64,000 nt of DNA from Sycobia sp. Sy_11 (GCA_018907035.1 JACCIC010000298.1:124001-188000); one strand, 5' to 3'. Numbered from the stretch's first letter, positions 21,623-33,220 are shown. Notes: a model not told the origin generated them from the sequence alone. Program-made: numbers and translations.

Positions 21623-21829
21623 GATATGCTTGTATAATCTTCCATTTTTTGTGCAAAAATCTGGGTAGCTCTCTGGATCGCTTTCCAGATTTTTGTATGA
21701 TTTCTCGTACCAATCATCAATTTTAATCTCAGTAGCTTGAACTGCTAATGGCTATCGACACAAGATGTCTGGAAGTAAGTTATCTGTTCCAGGACCATAT
21801 TTTATTTCGAAATTGTATTGGCTCAATTT

Positions 21830-22910
21830 AAGTGCCCAGCGGGCTAAACGTCTAGATGTTATTGAGCCACTTTAACAATTGATGGTCCGTTCATACGATA
21901 AAATGGGATCCTTTGAAATAGTCACGGAACTTCCAGACATCCCATTGAATTGCTAGGCATTCGAGCTCTGTGGCGAATAATTTTTTTCGGCTGGAGTAAG
22001 CCTTCTAATAGTAAAAGCGATGACTTTTTCACTGCTCTCATATGCTTGTGTAAGCGTTGCCTCCAATCTTTCATCACTGGCATCCGTTTGCAGGATAAAC
22101 GGGTGGCTCCAGTCTGGGCAGGAAAGGATGGGTGCATTTGTGAGAAGCTGATTTTGTTGCTGAATTCATTTCGTCAAAAGCATCTTGCTCTGCATTTCTC
22201 CAAATCCACTTAACTTTTTTTAGAAATTTTTTAGAAATCTTCTATACCATGATATCAGGCCCATAAATCGTTGAATTTCTTTCATACTCCAAGGTGGTGC
22301 TAAATTCAGTACGGCAGCCATTTTTTCTGGATCAGTTTGTAGATCATTCCTTTCTACTATGTGTCCTAGATATTTTAGACTTGAACGGGCAAAATGGCAC
22401 TTATTTGGATTTGGCTTTAATTTTGACATTTTTAGGCGTGTGAAAACTTCTTCTAATTTTTCCAGATGCTCCTCAAAAGTAGACGAGACTGCAACAATTT
22501 CGTCAAGATATGAAAATGCATATGGTGCCATTTCTGGAGTTATTACTCTATCTAAAAGTCATTGGAACCTAGCCGGTGCTGAGTGCTGGCCAAACGGCAT
22601 TACTTTGAATTCAGAAAGACCTTTTCCGGCGATGGTAAAGGCAGTGATGGGACGACTTTCAAGTGTTAATGCTACTTGCCAATACCCATTTGTTAGATCG
22701 AGTGTCGATAGATATCAGGCTCCTCTTAATTTATCGAGCGTAGCATTCATTTGTGTCAAAGGGTAAGCGTCTTTTTTAGTCACTTTGTTCACTTTTATAA
22801 AGTCGACGCAGAAACGAACTTTTCCGTCTTTCTTTTTCACTATTACCACCGGCGAGATTCACGGAATACTAGACGGTCGAATGACATTCTCAGTCAGCAT
22901 TTTGTTAAAT
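21830..22910 (-). pseudogene. Gypsy reverse transcriptase and RNase H
   Basis: Reading on the minus strand from 22910: VIVKKKDGKVRFCVDFIKVN, LSTLDLTNGYWQVAL, ITAFTIAGKGLSEFKVMPFG, then SYLDEIVAVSSTFEEHLEKL, where the RT box YLDD has become YLDE. The connection domain is LKYLGHIVE and FMGLISWYRRFL. RNase H follows after a frameshift (LQTDASDE, VIAF, then a TDHQ-like block near 21880). Gag and protease are absent: the RT is joined to a short LTR piece at 22915. Order RNase H then integrase fits Gypsy (Ty3) elements. Confidence 0.87.
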
Positions 22911-22914
22911 TAAA

Positions 22915-23033
22915 TGTGTTTTTGTTAAATTATTTTCCTGATCTGCCGCCCAATTCCGAGTATACTTCCTCCCCCCTCAAATTATCCTGGAAAATACCAC
23001 GTAAGCTATCCCGAGGGGGATAGGAACGTTACA
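22915..23033 (-). repeat. LTR family C fragment (LTR start only)
   Basis: Read on the minus strand it starts TGTAACGTTCCTATCCCC and is the same as the first ~115 bp of the LTR at 17612, then jumps straight into RT sequence. Most of the LTR, gag and protease were lost at this junction. Confidence 0.8.
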
Positions 23034-23337
23034 TAGTCTATTATTAAAGCTCAATATTCTTTTCTTCTATTGAGCTGTCATCCAATAAAAATTATGTTCT
23101 TGGTTTAATCGAGCTTTTTACATTTCATACGATTCCTAATATTGATGAAAGTAACAACAAATTTTATATGGTTAAAGAAGTCCTGAAAGTTAAACAAAAT
23201 TACCTGAAGGAGAGATTAACTCCAAAAAGGTATACTATTAAGTCTTAAGCCTAATGTGCAGTCAATTAATGATTTTTTTCCGTCGTGCCACCGCATATAG
23301 GATCCTTAGAGTATTTTCACATTTTATTTACCTTCTA

Positions 23338-24409
23338 TTAGGAGGCAAACTTAGTTGCTGACCTTTTTTAATGGAAAAAGGACATTTATGATGAAAAATT
23401 GATACACGTTAGCTTAATCAAAATATTTTCTGCCATTTTCTACTTTTTTTCCATCTTTCTGGCCATATGGCGATACCATATGGCAGTTTCGGAGCGATCC
23501 AATCATCCACAAATTCTCGCGTTTCTTGAACATGTCGGAAGTATGTATCAACGATATCGTGCTGTATCGATCTAAATAGGTGATAATCAGATGGTGCTAT
23601 GTCTGGCGAATACGCTGGGTGCGGCAACGCTTTTCATTCGAGCTCCAATAGGATGTTTTTGATGGCTTTCATAACATGTGGCCGAGCGTTGTCATGCAGA
23701 GAGTGACTTTATGCTTATTGCTCGAGATTGCTGATCCATGTTCGATCAATTTCTGTTGCAAATGATTCTGTTGGTATTTATATACCTCAGCAGTGATGGT
23801 TTCATTCGGTTTAGTAGCTAGCACTACAGCACACCCTGTTGGTTCTACTAAATGCTCAGCAATACCTTTTGGCTCTAGATGTTCCGTTTTGTGTCGATGT
23901 GGATGGTTAGCCTGTACCCAACCATGACTTTTTGCGCTTAGGATTATCATAGTAGATCTACTTTTCATCAGCAGTCGCAACAGAAAACCATCGCATGTAA
24001 ACGTTTATCAACTGCTCTGTCACTAACTCCTAACTTTGCGAGTTTTTTCTGCGTTTGAGTTGAGTTTTCATCCAATACTACTTGCAATGAATTATCTTCA
24101 AACTTTTTCAGTTGACCATTATGTTCTTTGTCATTAAAATCAATATCTCTACTTCTAAACCACTGTAACCACTCTTTACATGTTGTAAACGATGGACATT
24201 TTTCGCCAAAATGTTCTTAAAGCAGTTTCTGCTATACATTTTTTAAAATCAAAATAGTATAAAAGGACATATCGAGAAAACAATTTATTACGATTCATTT
24301 TTCACTGATCAAAAAATTAGAATGTTTACACAAATGGTGGCGCCTATTAACTGAATTTTATTGGTAAATGCCGAAACCAAAAGATGAGTATTAGATCCGA
24401 CACTTCTAA
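23338..24409 (-). pseudogene. Mariner inserted in the Polinton structural gene
   Basis: Transposase pieces on the minus strand: a helix-turn-helix region near 24050-24200, an AKSHGWVQANHPHRHK-like block, EVYKYQQNHLQQKLIEHGSA, then HPAYSPDIAPSDYHLFRSI with the third catalytic aspartate, and PERWKKS. Several frameshifts and stops. The left end TTAGGAGGCAAAC starts at 23338 after TA; the right end near 24409 is less clear. The same lineage appears as a fragment at 48640-48930. Polinton protein sequence is found immediately on both sides. Confidence 0.8.
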
Positions 24410-24679
24410 CTTTTCGTATTACTTATATCGCCATATAAACATGTAGGTCAAAAACTACGTTCATCGCCTAATAGTCACCGACAGGTGCATAGATCGTATA
24501 CCATTACGCATCGTCGGTTACAACGGGGAACTTTTGAATTGACGAGGATAGATTGTCAAAATTAAATTACAGGTTAGTAAAAAAAGTAAAACAAAAAATA
24601 AGTAAAGTGTCTAGCCAGCAGTCAGAGAATTTCCACCTAAAAACATTATATTCCAAAAATGTATAGGAATGAAAGTCAT

Positions 24680-25917
24680 CGCACCTGGTGGAAAATAAAT
24701 TGTATTTTCTTCAACTTTATGCAAAGAAATGGCTGATGTTCTAAGTAAAGAATTTTCTGTGGCATTTGATGATTCAATTGTGCATTAAGAGATTCACACT
24801 TATCAGAATTACACAATAACTAATTTTAGTAACAGAGGTGAAATTCGTATATCTATTCGACATGAAGACTTCTGTATTTTAACTTCACGTAGTTCACTAC
24901 ATGGATGTGGTAAACTTAGACAAATGATGGTACAACGTTGCGAAATAGTAAATTTGTAAAAAACGCGATCTGTGACTTATTTGAGGATATTCGATATGAA
25001 TTGAACGCAATAAAAATTTATAGCTTTAAAAACACTGAAATAAAAACTCTTATGAAAGGTTGGCTTTCTTTACATTACCGACAATTAAGGCTATTTTGAT
25101 GCATCAGTTCCCCTCAACATTTTTTTTTAATTTTGTTGAAGATTACCGCAAAATTATAATTAATGCAAAGCATGAACTTGTTCTTGTCAGATCTAGGAAC
25201 GTTTTAAATACAGTTGTTCAATTAGCAACACTGAGATCAACTGATAATGCATGACTATTTGAAAATTTCAAAATAGAAATTACAAAGATGGAATAATTTG
25301 GTCATAGTAGCCTATGCAAACAGGTTTCGATTACTAAAACACTTGGAAAAAGATCATTCGATCACTACAAGTTTCTGTAGTTTATAGCTCCATGAATATC
25401 CACTCCTTTCCGCTACATCTAAACTCGTTTCGATTGTGAAAACGACGAATCAACTAAAAAAGCCGCGATTCGTTATTCTCGCACTTCAAACAAAGAGAAA
25501 GGGACAAAAAATACAAATTCCAGTCAGTTTGACGATTGTGATATGAGTCATGTGATAGTTTTTCTCAATTTTCAATACTATTCATATGGAAATTAAATAT
25601 TGATATTACGAAATTCAATATTCGATATTGTATGATATGTTTGCATATTTTCAAAATGTCTACTACAACAGGCAGTCTATTTTAAAGAAAACAATGTTTC
25701 GAGAGATTTCAAGATTCAAGATTTCTTCATCATATGCCACTTCTAGTTATTGATTGTTGAAAGTAAAACGATTCGCTCAAAAGTGCACCCTTGACGTACG
25801 CGTAAAAGTAATAATTTTCCAAGAAATCCGAAAGCTTATTGCTTAATTTTGTATCATCGTATCGCATTCTATGACGTTAAGAAGTTTTAAAATAGTGGTA
25901 ATTCGATAATATATAAG
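24680..25917 (+). pseudogene. MCP: Polinton major capsid protein, decayed
   Basis: Plus strand pieces: KEMADVLSKEFSVAFDD, GEIRISIRHEDFCIL, a DLFEDIRYELNAI block near 24985, LVLVRSRNVLNTVVQLATL, an EYPLL...SKLVSIVKTTNQLKKP block near 25400, then FNTIHMEI and APVDV-like pieces near 25570-25790. These follow the order of the Polinton double-jelly-roll major capsid protein. There are many stops and frameshifts. The same gene is on the minus strand at 49560-50570, allowing a pairwise check. It follows the structural gene by under 100 bp. Confidence 0.8.
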
Positions 25918-25919
25918 TA

Positions 25920-26105
25920 AAATTTTTTGCAAAATGTTAATATGTGTGTTGTAATAATGGAATATGATGATTTTCATTTATTTCAATTAGCAGTTGCTTT
26001 GGATCGTCAGAAAATGTGGAAAGAGAATGTAGGTATATACAAGTTTTCAACATGTTTCTCTACCGATTTGTAAGTGCGTTATATATTGTGCTGTTTTATA
26101 GATTT

Positions 26106-26138
<33 letters not shown>

Positions 26139-26213
26139 TAGAGAAGCGCTTGATATCTATACATGCAAATATTTACCTGCATATTTGTAGCACTTAAATT
26201 ATTATAGTTATAT
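25920..26213. other. AT-rich gap with short (GA)n
   Basis: Non-coding by eye. It holds a (GA)n run near 26109-26143. It separates the capsid gene from the LTR of family B. Confidence 0.5.
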
Positions 26214-27090
26214 ATTGTAACCTGGTTTAACTCTATGGTACGTACTTAGGTATCACGTAGATCTCCGGCGTGGCGTCGGTGACGCTAAAGCTGTGAATGG
26301 GAAGGAAAGGGCAAATAACGAAAGGAAGATGAACTCTGATTTCGGAGTATCAAAAACCATTTTATGTTTATTTGATATTACACTATAGATTATTAGACTT
26401 CACGAAGCGTGGTGATGCCAACACCTGGGAGCGGATTTCGCGGGCGGGGGGAGGACCACGGCCGGGAGTGGAAAGGGGGCCGCGAGGCGTACTATCCATA
26501 CAACGGAGCACATGGCAGCCGCATAGCGATGACATGGAATTATGCTGGGACGCACACTTGAACTATATATAAAATGAAGTAGCTACTTGGGGCGACGTCG
26601 ATAATGCTGTAGACTCCTAGCATTCAGAGCTTTCTCTCGCACGGGACTTCCTCTAGATCAGGGCTTACTCTCGTCCTTCCTTCTATCTCTCGCTTTCTAT
26701 TTCTTTGACAATTGCCACACTCGAGTGCGAACTGCGAGAACTAGTCCAATTGTCTGAGGAGACCTCTTTGTTCGTCTACCGGGATGATACACTTTGGTCA
26801 GGACGTCGAGAACTAACTTCGGGATGGACCAGTAGGTGCTCTGGAGGTTGGCTGGGTGTTGCGGCACAAGATCAGGAGGTATTTTGTATGGTTCTGCGTT
26901 AGAAGTCGATCGCGTCCTACGGCAGATGGGCTGCGAAGAGAGCGAACATTCTCTTCATCTTCTTTTAGCTCGCCGCGCATTCTCGCGTGCGCGCGCGAAC
27001 ACTCGGTTTACACCGGTACAGACTAGCAAAATGGCTGGTCACAAACTTCCCCTTTCAAAACGCCGTGTGAGAGTTTTTTACGCGTCTGTG
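26214..27090 (-). repeat. LTR of family B (3' LTR of the minus-strand element)
   Basis: Starts TGTAACCTGG on the plus strand, the reverse complement of the end of the LTR at 16123. It matches 15293-16123 in inverted orientation through the CCAGTAGGTGCTCTGGAGG block near 26830 and the CGCGCGCGAACACTCGG block near 26990. A second, partial copy in the same orientation is at 35985-36285, as expected for 3' and 5' LTRs of one minus-strand element. Confidence 0.7.
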
Positions 27091-28230
27091 CTCAGCATCG
27101 TCAGGTAAGGTTACTGTTGAGGATGGGGATTGGAATGTTTGGAATCAGAACCGCTAGAAACAAATTCTTCATGTGATGTAGAATAGGAAAATAAAACTTT
27201 ATTTTTACTGTGACCGTCGGTGGTCTCTGAGTATTCTCGTTACTAGACGGTGGCTCTATGTAATATATATAATATATTAATCTTAACCTTAATCTGGTGC
27301 TTCTGCACATATGGATTCGTTTCTATCCTAATTCATGAATACGCAGAAAAATATGAAAACTATACGCTACTTACATCGAATACGATACCTAAAATTTAAT
27401 GATTAGGATATATATAAACTCAAATGTACAAATGAAATAATTTTTTGCGCCGGAAATATCAGGGTGTCATTATATGGTAGTTATTCAACAATTATATAAG
27501 AAGATATAAAGACTAAAGGGTGATTGTCAGGGAGTCATTTATGAATACTTAAACAAGACGGTTATTGTGTATAAAAAAGAATAAGGTGCAGAAAATTGAA
27601 TGGCTATTGTGCCAATGATATCACGGCATCATTCACGCGGTGTGCTTTTGTCACTCTTTCTGGAGCTTTGGTTACTCTTGCTGGAGTTTTTGTCACTCTT
27701 GCTGGAGCTCTTCTCTAGTTCAACCGTAGTCAACTTCGACCATCTTGTGGAGTGTCCGCACGGGTTTGCTGAAGATGTCGGTTTTATTTCTTCTTAGTGT
27801 TGTCTCTCTGCTATTGGTGGGTCAGCGTTGGAGGCCTCTTCATTCTCTGTATAGGGAGCCAATGTGCGAGACATGAAGGGATAACTGCAGTATATACATT
27901 TGAAGGGAGGAAACATGTTTACGGTACTTTGGGGTTATCTAGTTCGTAATGTATATGGACGCACTCGACATGACGATCATGACCGGTTGTCCGCATTGTC
28001 AGATGCTGGTGATACCTCCTGCAGGGTCTGCCTGATAATCTCTTGTGCTCTTGGTGTCACCGTTGTCGCCGGCTCGTTTTTCTCTCGCGCCTCCTCTTTC
28101 GGAACAAAGGGTATGCTCGTGCATACATCCAAAAACAAAAAAAAAAAAAAAAAAAAAAACAAGGGTCGCTCAGTTATGCTGTGTTGCACATAAACATTCC
28201 CGGCCGCACTTAGCTTTCGCTTTATCGGCC
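27091..28230 (-). other. Internal region of LTR element B, poorly conserved
   Basis: Lies between the 3' LTR and the LINE. Three tandem units of about 22 bp (TGTCACTCTTTCTGGAGC, TTACTCTTGCTGGAG, GTCACTCTTGCTGGAGC) lie at about 27649-27710; on the minus strand they read as an APARVTK-like repeated peptide. A 23-base A run near 28138-28160 on the plus strand is not a tail for any minus-strand element. No pol domain is visible. Confidence 0.4.
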
Positions 28231-28369
28231 GGTTGTGCTCCAGAGCTGTTCATTTTTCTGATCTTTTTTTTGGTGCCAGATCTGTACATCACTGCGACTT
28301 TTCTGGACCTACAGTTTATAGTGGATTCCGAACCACTTATTGCACCTTGTACCAGACACGAGTTGCGGC

Positions 28370-28458
28370 AACCAGTGTAGAGGCTGGTTGTTCTTATTGC
28401 TAGAGTTTATTGCATTTTGCAGACCAGTGTATAGTGCTGGTGTGCACGTTTAGGAAAA

Positions 28459-28532
<74 letters not shown>

Positions 28533-28595
28533 TAAGTTACTTTGGTATGATTGCCATATGTACAGTTTTGTGGACCGGTGTATGGCGTCGGTCCA
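28370..28595. repeat. Three related hairpins in the LINE 3' region
   Basis: Hairpin 1 (28370-28389): AACCAG paired with CTGGTT. Hairpin 2 (28423-28441): ACCAG with CTGGT. Hairpin 3 (28571-28595): TGGACCG with CGGTCCA. All have a loop beginning GTGTA or TGTA. A (TA)n/(CA)n block (about 28460-28530) separates 2 and 3. Confidence 0.6.
28460..28530. repeat. (TA)n with central ACACAC
   Basis: Two TA runs of about 34 and 30 bp around CACACA, located within the LINE 3' region between hairpins 2 and 3. Confidence 0.9.
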
Positions 28596-28686
28596 CTATA
28601 ATATATAATTGCCTTCTGTAAAAATTTTGTCTTAATATGATCCTCTTTGTATAGATTTACCTTTCAACTGCCAGATCCCTACCTAT

Positions 28687-31600
28687 CTATTGAGGTTCCT
28701 CTATTGGCTCTTCTTCGACTAGTTGCTCTATCACTTCGAGAGACTCCTTTGTTTTTAGGAGTTCTCTCGCTAGCCTTTCGAAGGCCTTATAATTTTCTTG
28801 ACTCAATAGAGTCTTGACCTCAATAGAGGTGTTGTTTTCTCTTAGGAACCTGATCCTAATTTCCTGATATTTCGGGCAGACGGTCAGTACGTGCTCTGGC
28901 GTATCCACCCCCCCCCCCACATGAGCATGTATCGTCCTCTCTCAGATGGAATAGAGAGAGGTATGACTTGAAGTCCCCATGCCCAGTGAGGAACTGAATC
29001 AGCCATCGCGAGGGGCTGATCCCATCTGCCTTCAGCCTATCTCTGACATTATGTAGATATGAATATGTCAGCCGAACTTTTGTCGAGTTATTCCAGATTT
29101 CCTACCAGTCATCGAGATATCTTTCTGATATCTCTCTTGCGGCACGACGTTGGTCCTCAGCTGACGCTGCATTTTTGCGGTTTGCATATAGCTCCACCCT
29201 ATGGTTTAATTCCAGCTGGATGGGAAGTTTTCCCGCGATCACAGCTAGGGCGTTTGTTGGGGTGATTCTGTATGCACCGGTGACTCTAATGAGCGCGTGT
29301 CTTTGAGAAGTTACCAACCAGCGTTGCGATTCAGGACACATCAAGTCATGCCAACATGCCGCTGCGTAGGTAGCGATAGGTGTGAACAGCCCAGTATAGA
29401 TAGTACTAAGCGCCTCGAATTTAAGGCCCCATTCCCATCTTGCCAGGCGTCCAATCCGGTCCAACATTTCTGAACATTTGGACTGTAATGCTTTCAAGTG
29501 GCATCCAACTTTAAGATGTTCGCCGAAGTGAATTCCAAGGTATCGTACGCTTTCTAATCTCTTCATCCTCGAGTTGCCGACCACAATGTGGGAGGGGGGG
29601 CTTTGGATGAAGGTGGCCTCTCAAAATTAACATTCCACACTTTGGAGAGGCCAGCCTCATTTTATTGAGGCGACACGAGGTTTCCACTTCTTCACTATAA
29701 CTCTGGCCTTTTCTTTCGATCTCCTTACGCGAGTCTCCCTCCACTAGGAGTGCGATGCCGTCTGCTTAGGCAATAACTTCGCATCCTAGTCTTGAGAGCT
29801 ACCAAAGAAGGGGATCAAGAACTAGGTTCCACAGAGTTGGGCCCCGTACGGATCCTTGCGGACAACCCTTACTGACCCTAGGTTGTACTTCCTCAAAGCC
29901 ATCTCGTATAAGGACTCGACGGCCCTTCAGATAATCGTTTATCAGTGTATAGAGGCTCCCGGGGCATGCCTTGCTTTTCAATGCTGCTAATACAGCTGGC
30001 CACCAGACGTTGTCAAAGGCGCCTTTGATGTCCAGGAAGATTGCAACAACATATTTTCTGCTCGAACGATGGCGTCCTCAGTGGATCGCCCTCTCCTGAA
30101 GCCGTACTGTCTACGATACAACCTTGTATCAATGATCCTGTTTAACTTGTTCAGTATTAGAGCCTCAAGGGTCTTGCCGAGCAGTGGCAAAAGGCAAATT
30201 GGCCTGTAGGACGCAGGGTCCTCAGGTTCTTTGTCCTCACCCTTTCGGATTGTGATGACCTGGCCAAACTTCCACTCATTGGGAAGGACCGAGAATCTCA
30301 GGCACGAGTTGTAAATGGTGATCAGGTCCTGCCTGATCGTCGGCAGTGCCTTTCGAATAATGGTCAAGTCAAAGCTGTCTGGGCCAGGGGCCTTACCCAG
30401 CTTCATCTTAGCCATGATCTAATCCAACTCAGTGTGATCGAATTCAGGGTCGGCTCCCCTAGGGGGAAGCACGTTAGCCAAGTTCCTCATATCTTTATGC
30501 TCTTGCGTTTCATCCTGTATATTGTCTGGAGTGAACAGGGTTTTGAGCACAGCAGTAGCGGAGCTCACCCAGTCCGTTGTATAGGTGTCATCATCCAAAC
30601 GGACGTTGCACGCAAGTTGCTTAATGGACAGCTTACCGACTTGGAGTCGGTAAGCTACATCCCAGGGATTCTCATTACCCATTACAGTGACAAAGTCTTG
30701 CCATTTGGACTCTTTAGTATGCCTGAGACTACGGACATAATCTCTTCTGGCCGCTTTGTATTCATACTTGAGGTGCTCCTGTCTGACGGGATCACGCTCT
30801 TTCTGGAATACTCGACGGGCTTGATTTGTAGCCCTTTTTAACCTAGCTAGTTCAGAGTTCCACCAGGGAACCCTCCTAACAGCTACCCTACTCCTTGGTA
30901 TGGCAGCATTGCACGCTTTCCTCAAAGTGGCTGTCAAAGAGCGAACTCTCTCGATTGTCTCCATTTTAGAGCCGGGCATTTCTTTAGGAACCTGGTCCCA
31001 TTCTTCCTCGAGTACAGCGTAGAAGGTTTCCCAGTTTGCTTTCTGTGTGGAGTATCGCTTTAATTTGTTTCTCTGATTTGCAGCACTCGATCTTGCGAGT
31101 GTGCCTGCTCCGTTTAGGTGGAACGTGATCGTTCTGTGATCACTCGAGGTCCAGTCCTCCCTGACGGCCCATCCTGTGATGAGTGTCTCGATATTCATGG
31201 TGACAAGAGTTACGTCCACATTTCCCCCTCCAACTTCGCTAGAGATGGTGGCGATACTACCAGGCACATTGGCAACCTGGAGATTCCACTGTGCTATAAA
31301 GTTGACTAGTTCTTCCCCTTTACGATCAGATGTCTACAGGGGGGATCTGGCATTGGAGTCAGCACCTATTAGCACTATCCTCCCCTGAAGTACGCGCAAC
31401 ACCTTACTTAGGTGCGTAAGGTGAACCCCTATTTCGTGGCTCAGCTGGAAATATCCACTGACCACATACATCGTTAAAGATTGCATCCTAACCTCCGCCA
31501 CAGGGAAGTGTGTGTTGGTTAGGTGCTTTAATTTAAGCACGGTCACTTCTGGGTTGAGGACTGCTATAGCCGCCCAGGGGATTTGCCCATCCACATATAC

Positions 31601-31792
31601 CATTCTAGTGCGCAGCCCGAATCCCTCTATTCGGCCAAAGCGCTGGTATGGCTCTTGGAGAATCAGAATGTCTACTCCTCTTTCCATACATTTAGATCTT
31701 ATCTCTGGAGTGACCCTGCGTGCTCTGCTGGCATTTAATTGCGCGAAGCGCAAGACAGGTCCACTTCGATTGTTTCGTGCATTACTGTCCAT
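28687..31792 (-). pseudogene. R1-clade LINE ORF2 (endonuclease, RT, zinc finger)
   Basis: Starts at the ATG at 31792, overlapping the end of ORF1 by 11 bp. The endonuclease domain shows RFAQLNASRARR, ILILQEPY, IGADSNARSPLW and SDHRTITFHL. The RT shows GKAPGPDSF, ASYRPICLLPLLGKTLE, QYGFRRGRSTEDA, FLDIKGAFDNVWW and PQGSVRGPTLWNL. The catalytic YADD box reads stop-A-D-G near 29770, so the enzyme is dead by two changes. The C-terminal CCHC finger (DTCSC..DTPEHVLTVCP) has a frameshift in a C run at 28907-28919. Together this is a target-primed LINE of R1 type, about 3.1 kb of ORF2, with at least four frameshifts. Confidence 0.9.
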
Positions 31793-33220
31793 AATCCGTG
31801 GAGTTGACTAGTCTCTCCATGGCAGCCTTATGTGCTGGACATTTCGAGTCCATAGAGCTGTGATTCGAAGCTCTCTTTGCTTTTTTACAATTTATGCACT
31901 TTGGTGTATTATCCTTTTTATTACAGTCTTTGCTGCCATGACCCCCCCCCCCAACTGCAGTGGGAGCAGCATTGCTCTGATTTGCAACGCTTCGCTACGT
32001 GCCCGTAGCTCTGGCACTTGTAGCACCTTGTGACCCTAAGGTAGTCTTGCACTCGACAAGACAGCCACCCTATGTACAATCTTTTGCATTCCAGCAACTT
32101 GGTTCTTATAGCCGGGGTGGCTTCAACCACCCAGTTAGGGGGGTGCCCCCAGCAGGGGGTAGGTAGCTACCATCGTCATAAGCGTGGGGATCACGGTAGT
32201 TCCTATGGCGGTATTTTGCATTGCTTTTGGCTGCATGGCGGGCTTTTTTAATACTAGCGACAGAACTGGTTTCGCGATATTGAATGGCCAAAATCCCTTT
32301 TACATTCTAATCTATAGCTGTCTTTGTGGCATTATTTTGGCGCGGTACAGAGATCTGGGTCATTTTACCGGCACAGGCTCCTTCTTCATAGGGACCATTA
32401 TCTTCTTTAATTTTCGTCGCGGCTATAATCTTCCACGTTTCGGATATATATGTTGCTATTAAGCGCATGAATGCACAGTGATCTCCGTGCTAAAGACGGA
32501 CATCGCCATCATTCCGGCCTGCTTACATAAACAGTGGGCGCTATCCTTCGGACATTTACTGGTCTCTTCTAAATTATGCCTCTATGACATTTTGGACCTC
32601 GCCAGTATGATAAGGGTCTTGTCGACCCAATCTGTCACTCCCATGAATATGGTATGGCGTCATATTGATTCTTGTGGGCCACTATGCGTCTACGTGACGC
32701 TTTAAATGGTCCTGTCTTGTGCGATGGGTCGCTATCTAACGTATAATCCACGGCTATGGTGTTACCCAAGTCCTCGCATCTTTTCATGTACTGATTGAAT
32801 ATCCAATCTGTTTCTTTATCCCTCCTAGTTTCACGTCGTGCTTTTACTCTTGTGCATTTACTGTTTCTTCAGTTGTTATTGTGATAATATTACAGCTTTC
32901 CGGACGCCCGCCTTCATTCTCCTCGATGTTTTCGATAGTTTTACAGCGTTCCGTATGGGTTCCTTCGTCTTCTTCCTTGTTGGTAGTTTTACGTCGTTCC
33001 GAAGGATCGTAGATGATGTAGTTTTCTACGTTTCTGGTAGTTTTACATTGTTTCTGACGGATGTGTTCTCTATTATCTACGTTGTAACATCTATGTGTTC
33101 TCTATGTGTTCTATTGTATCTATGTTATTACATAAGTCATCGAGGGAGGGCACATTTGTGTCTAGTAACGAAAATAAAAATGATTCGTCATTAGCCTGTC
33201 TTATTGGCTTTGTTTCTCCG
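31782..33220 (-). pseudogene. R1-clade LINE ORF1 (gag with CCHC zinc knuckles)
   Basis: The C-terminal part is clear: VEATPAIRTKLLECKRLYIGW, then CYKCQSYGHVAKRC, CSHC..HGSKDC and CINCKKAKRASNH...C, three zinc knuckles as in R1-type ORF1. The second is cut by a frameshift in a run of C at 31942-31951. The protein ends at a TAA at 31782-31784 inside the start of ORF2. Upstream, about 32890-33060 encodes four imperfect repeats of 16-18 residues with RN(D/A/N)VKL cores. The N-terminal boundary with the LTR element's gag near 33.2 kb is uncertain. Confidence 0.75.

Larger units (their letters stand above)
17612..23033. mobile_element. LTR retrotransposon composite with inverted outer ends
   Basis: Both outer ends are the same LTR start, TGTAACGTTCCTATCCCC, facing inward from left and right. 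A normal LTR element would show the start on one side and the other LTR end on the other. The left half is an LTR plus gag-like frame on the plus strand; the right half is Gypsy RNase H, RT and integrase on the minus strand with a short LTR piece. The flanks are TGGT (17608-17611) and TAGT (23034-23037), a possible 4-bp target duplication with one change. Confidence 0.75.
17569..24605 (+). pseudogene. Polinton structural protein gene, split by two insertions
   Basis: Three pieces on one strand. Piece 1 (17569-17611) starts MKNQSFILTLSG. Piece 2 (23034-23310) has IELSSNKNYVLGLIELFTF, IPNIDESNNKFYM and, after a gap in the protein, SINDFFPS. Piece 3 (about 24440-24605) has LRIVGYNGELLN and a lysine-rich end. 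The same protein, less interrupted, is at 50582-51055 on the minus strand. Between pieces 1 and 2 sits the LTR composite, and between 2 and 3 a mariner. About 60 residues in the middle are also missing. Its place before the major capsid gene is conserved in both Polinton regions. I recognise it as a Polinton-conserved protein, probably of the virion, not by a known enzymatic role. Confidence 0.8.

Noticed and set aside
30434..30841. Plus-strand frames across the LINE
   Set aside because: They are antisense shadows of ORF2 codons; the minus strand carries the RT and endonuclease motifs.
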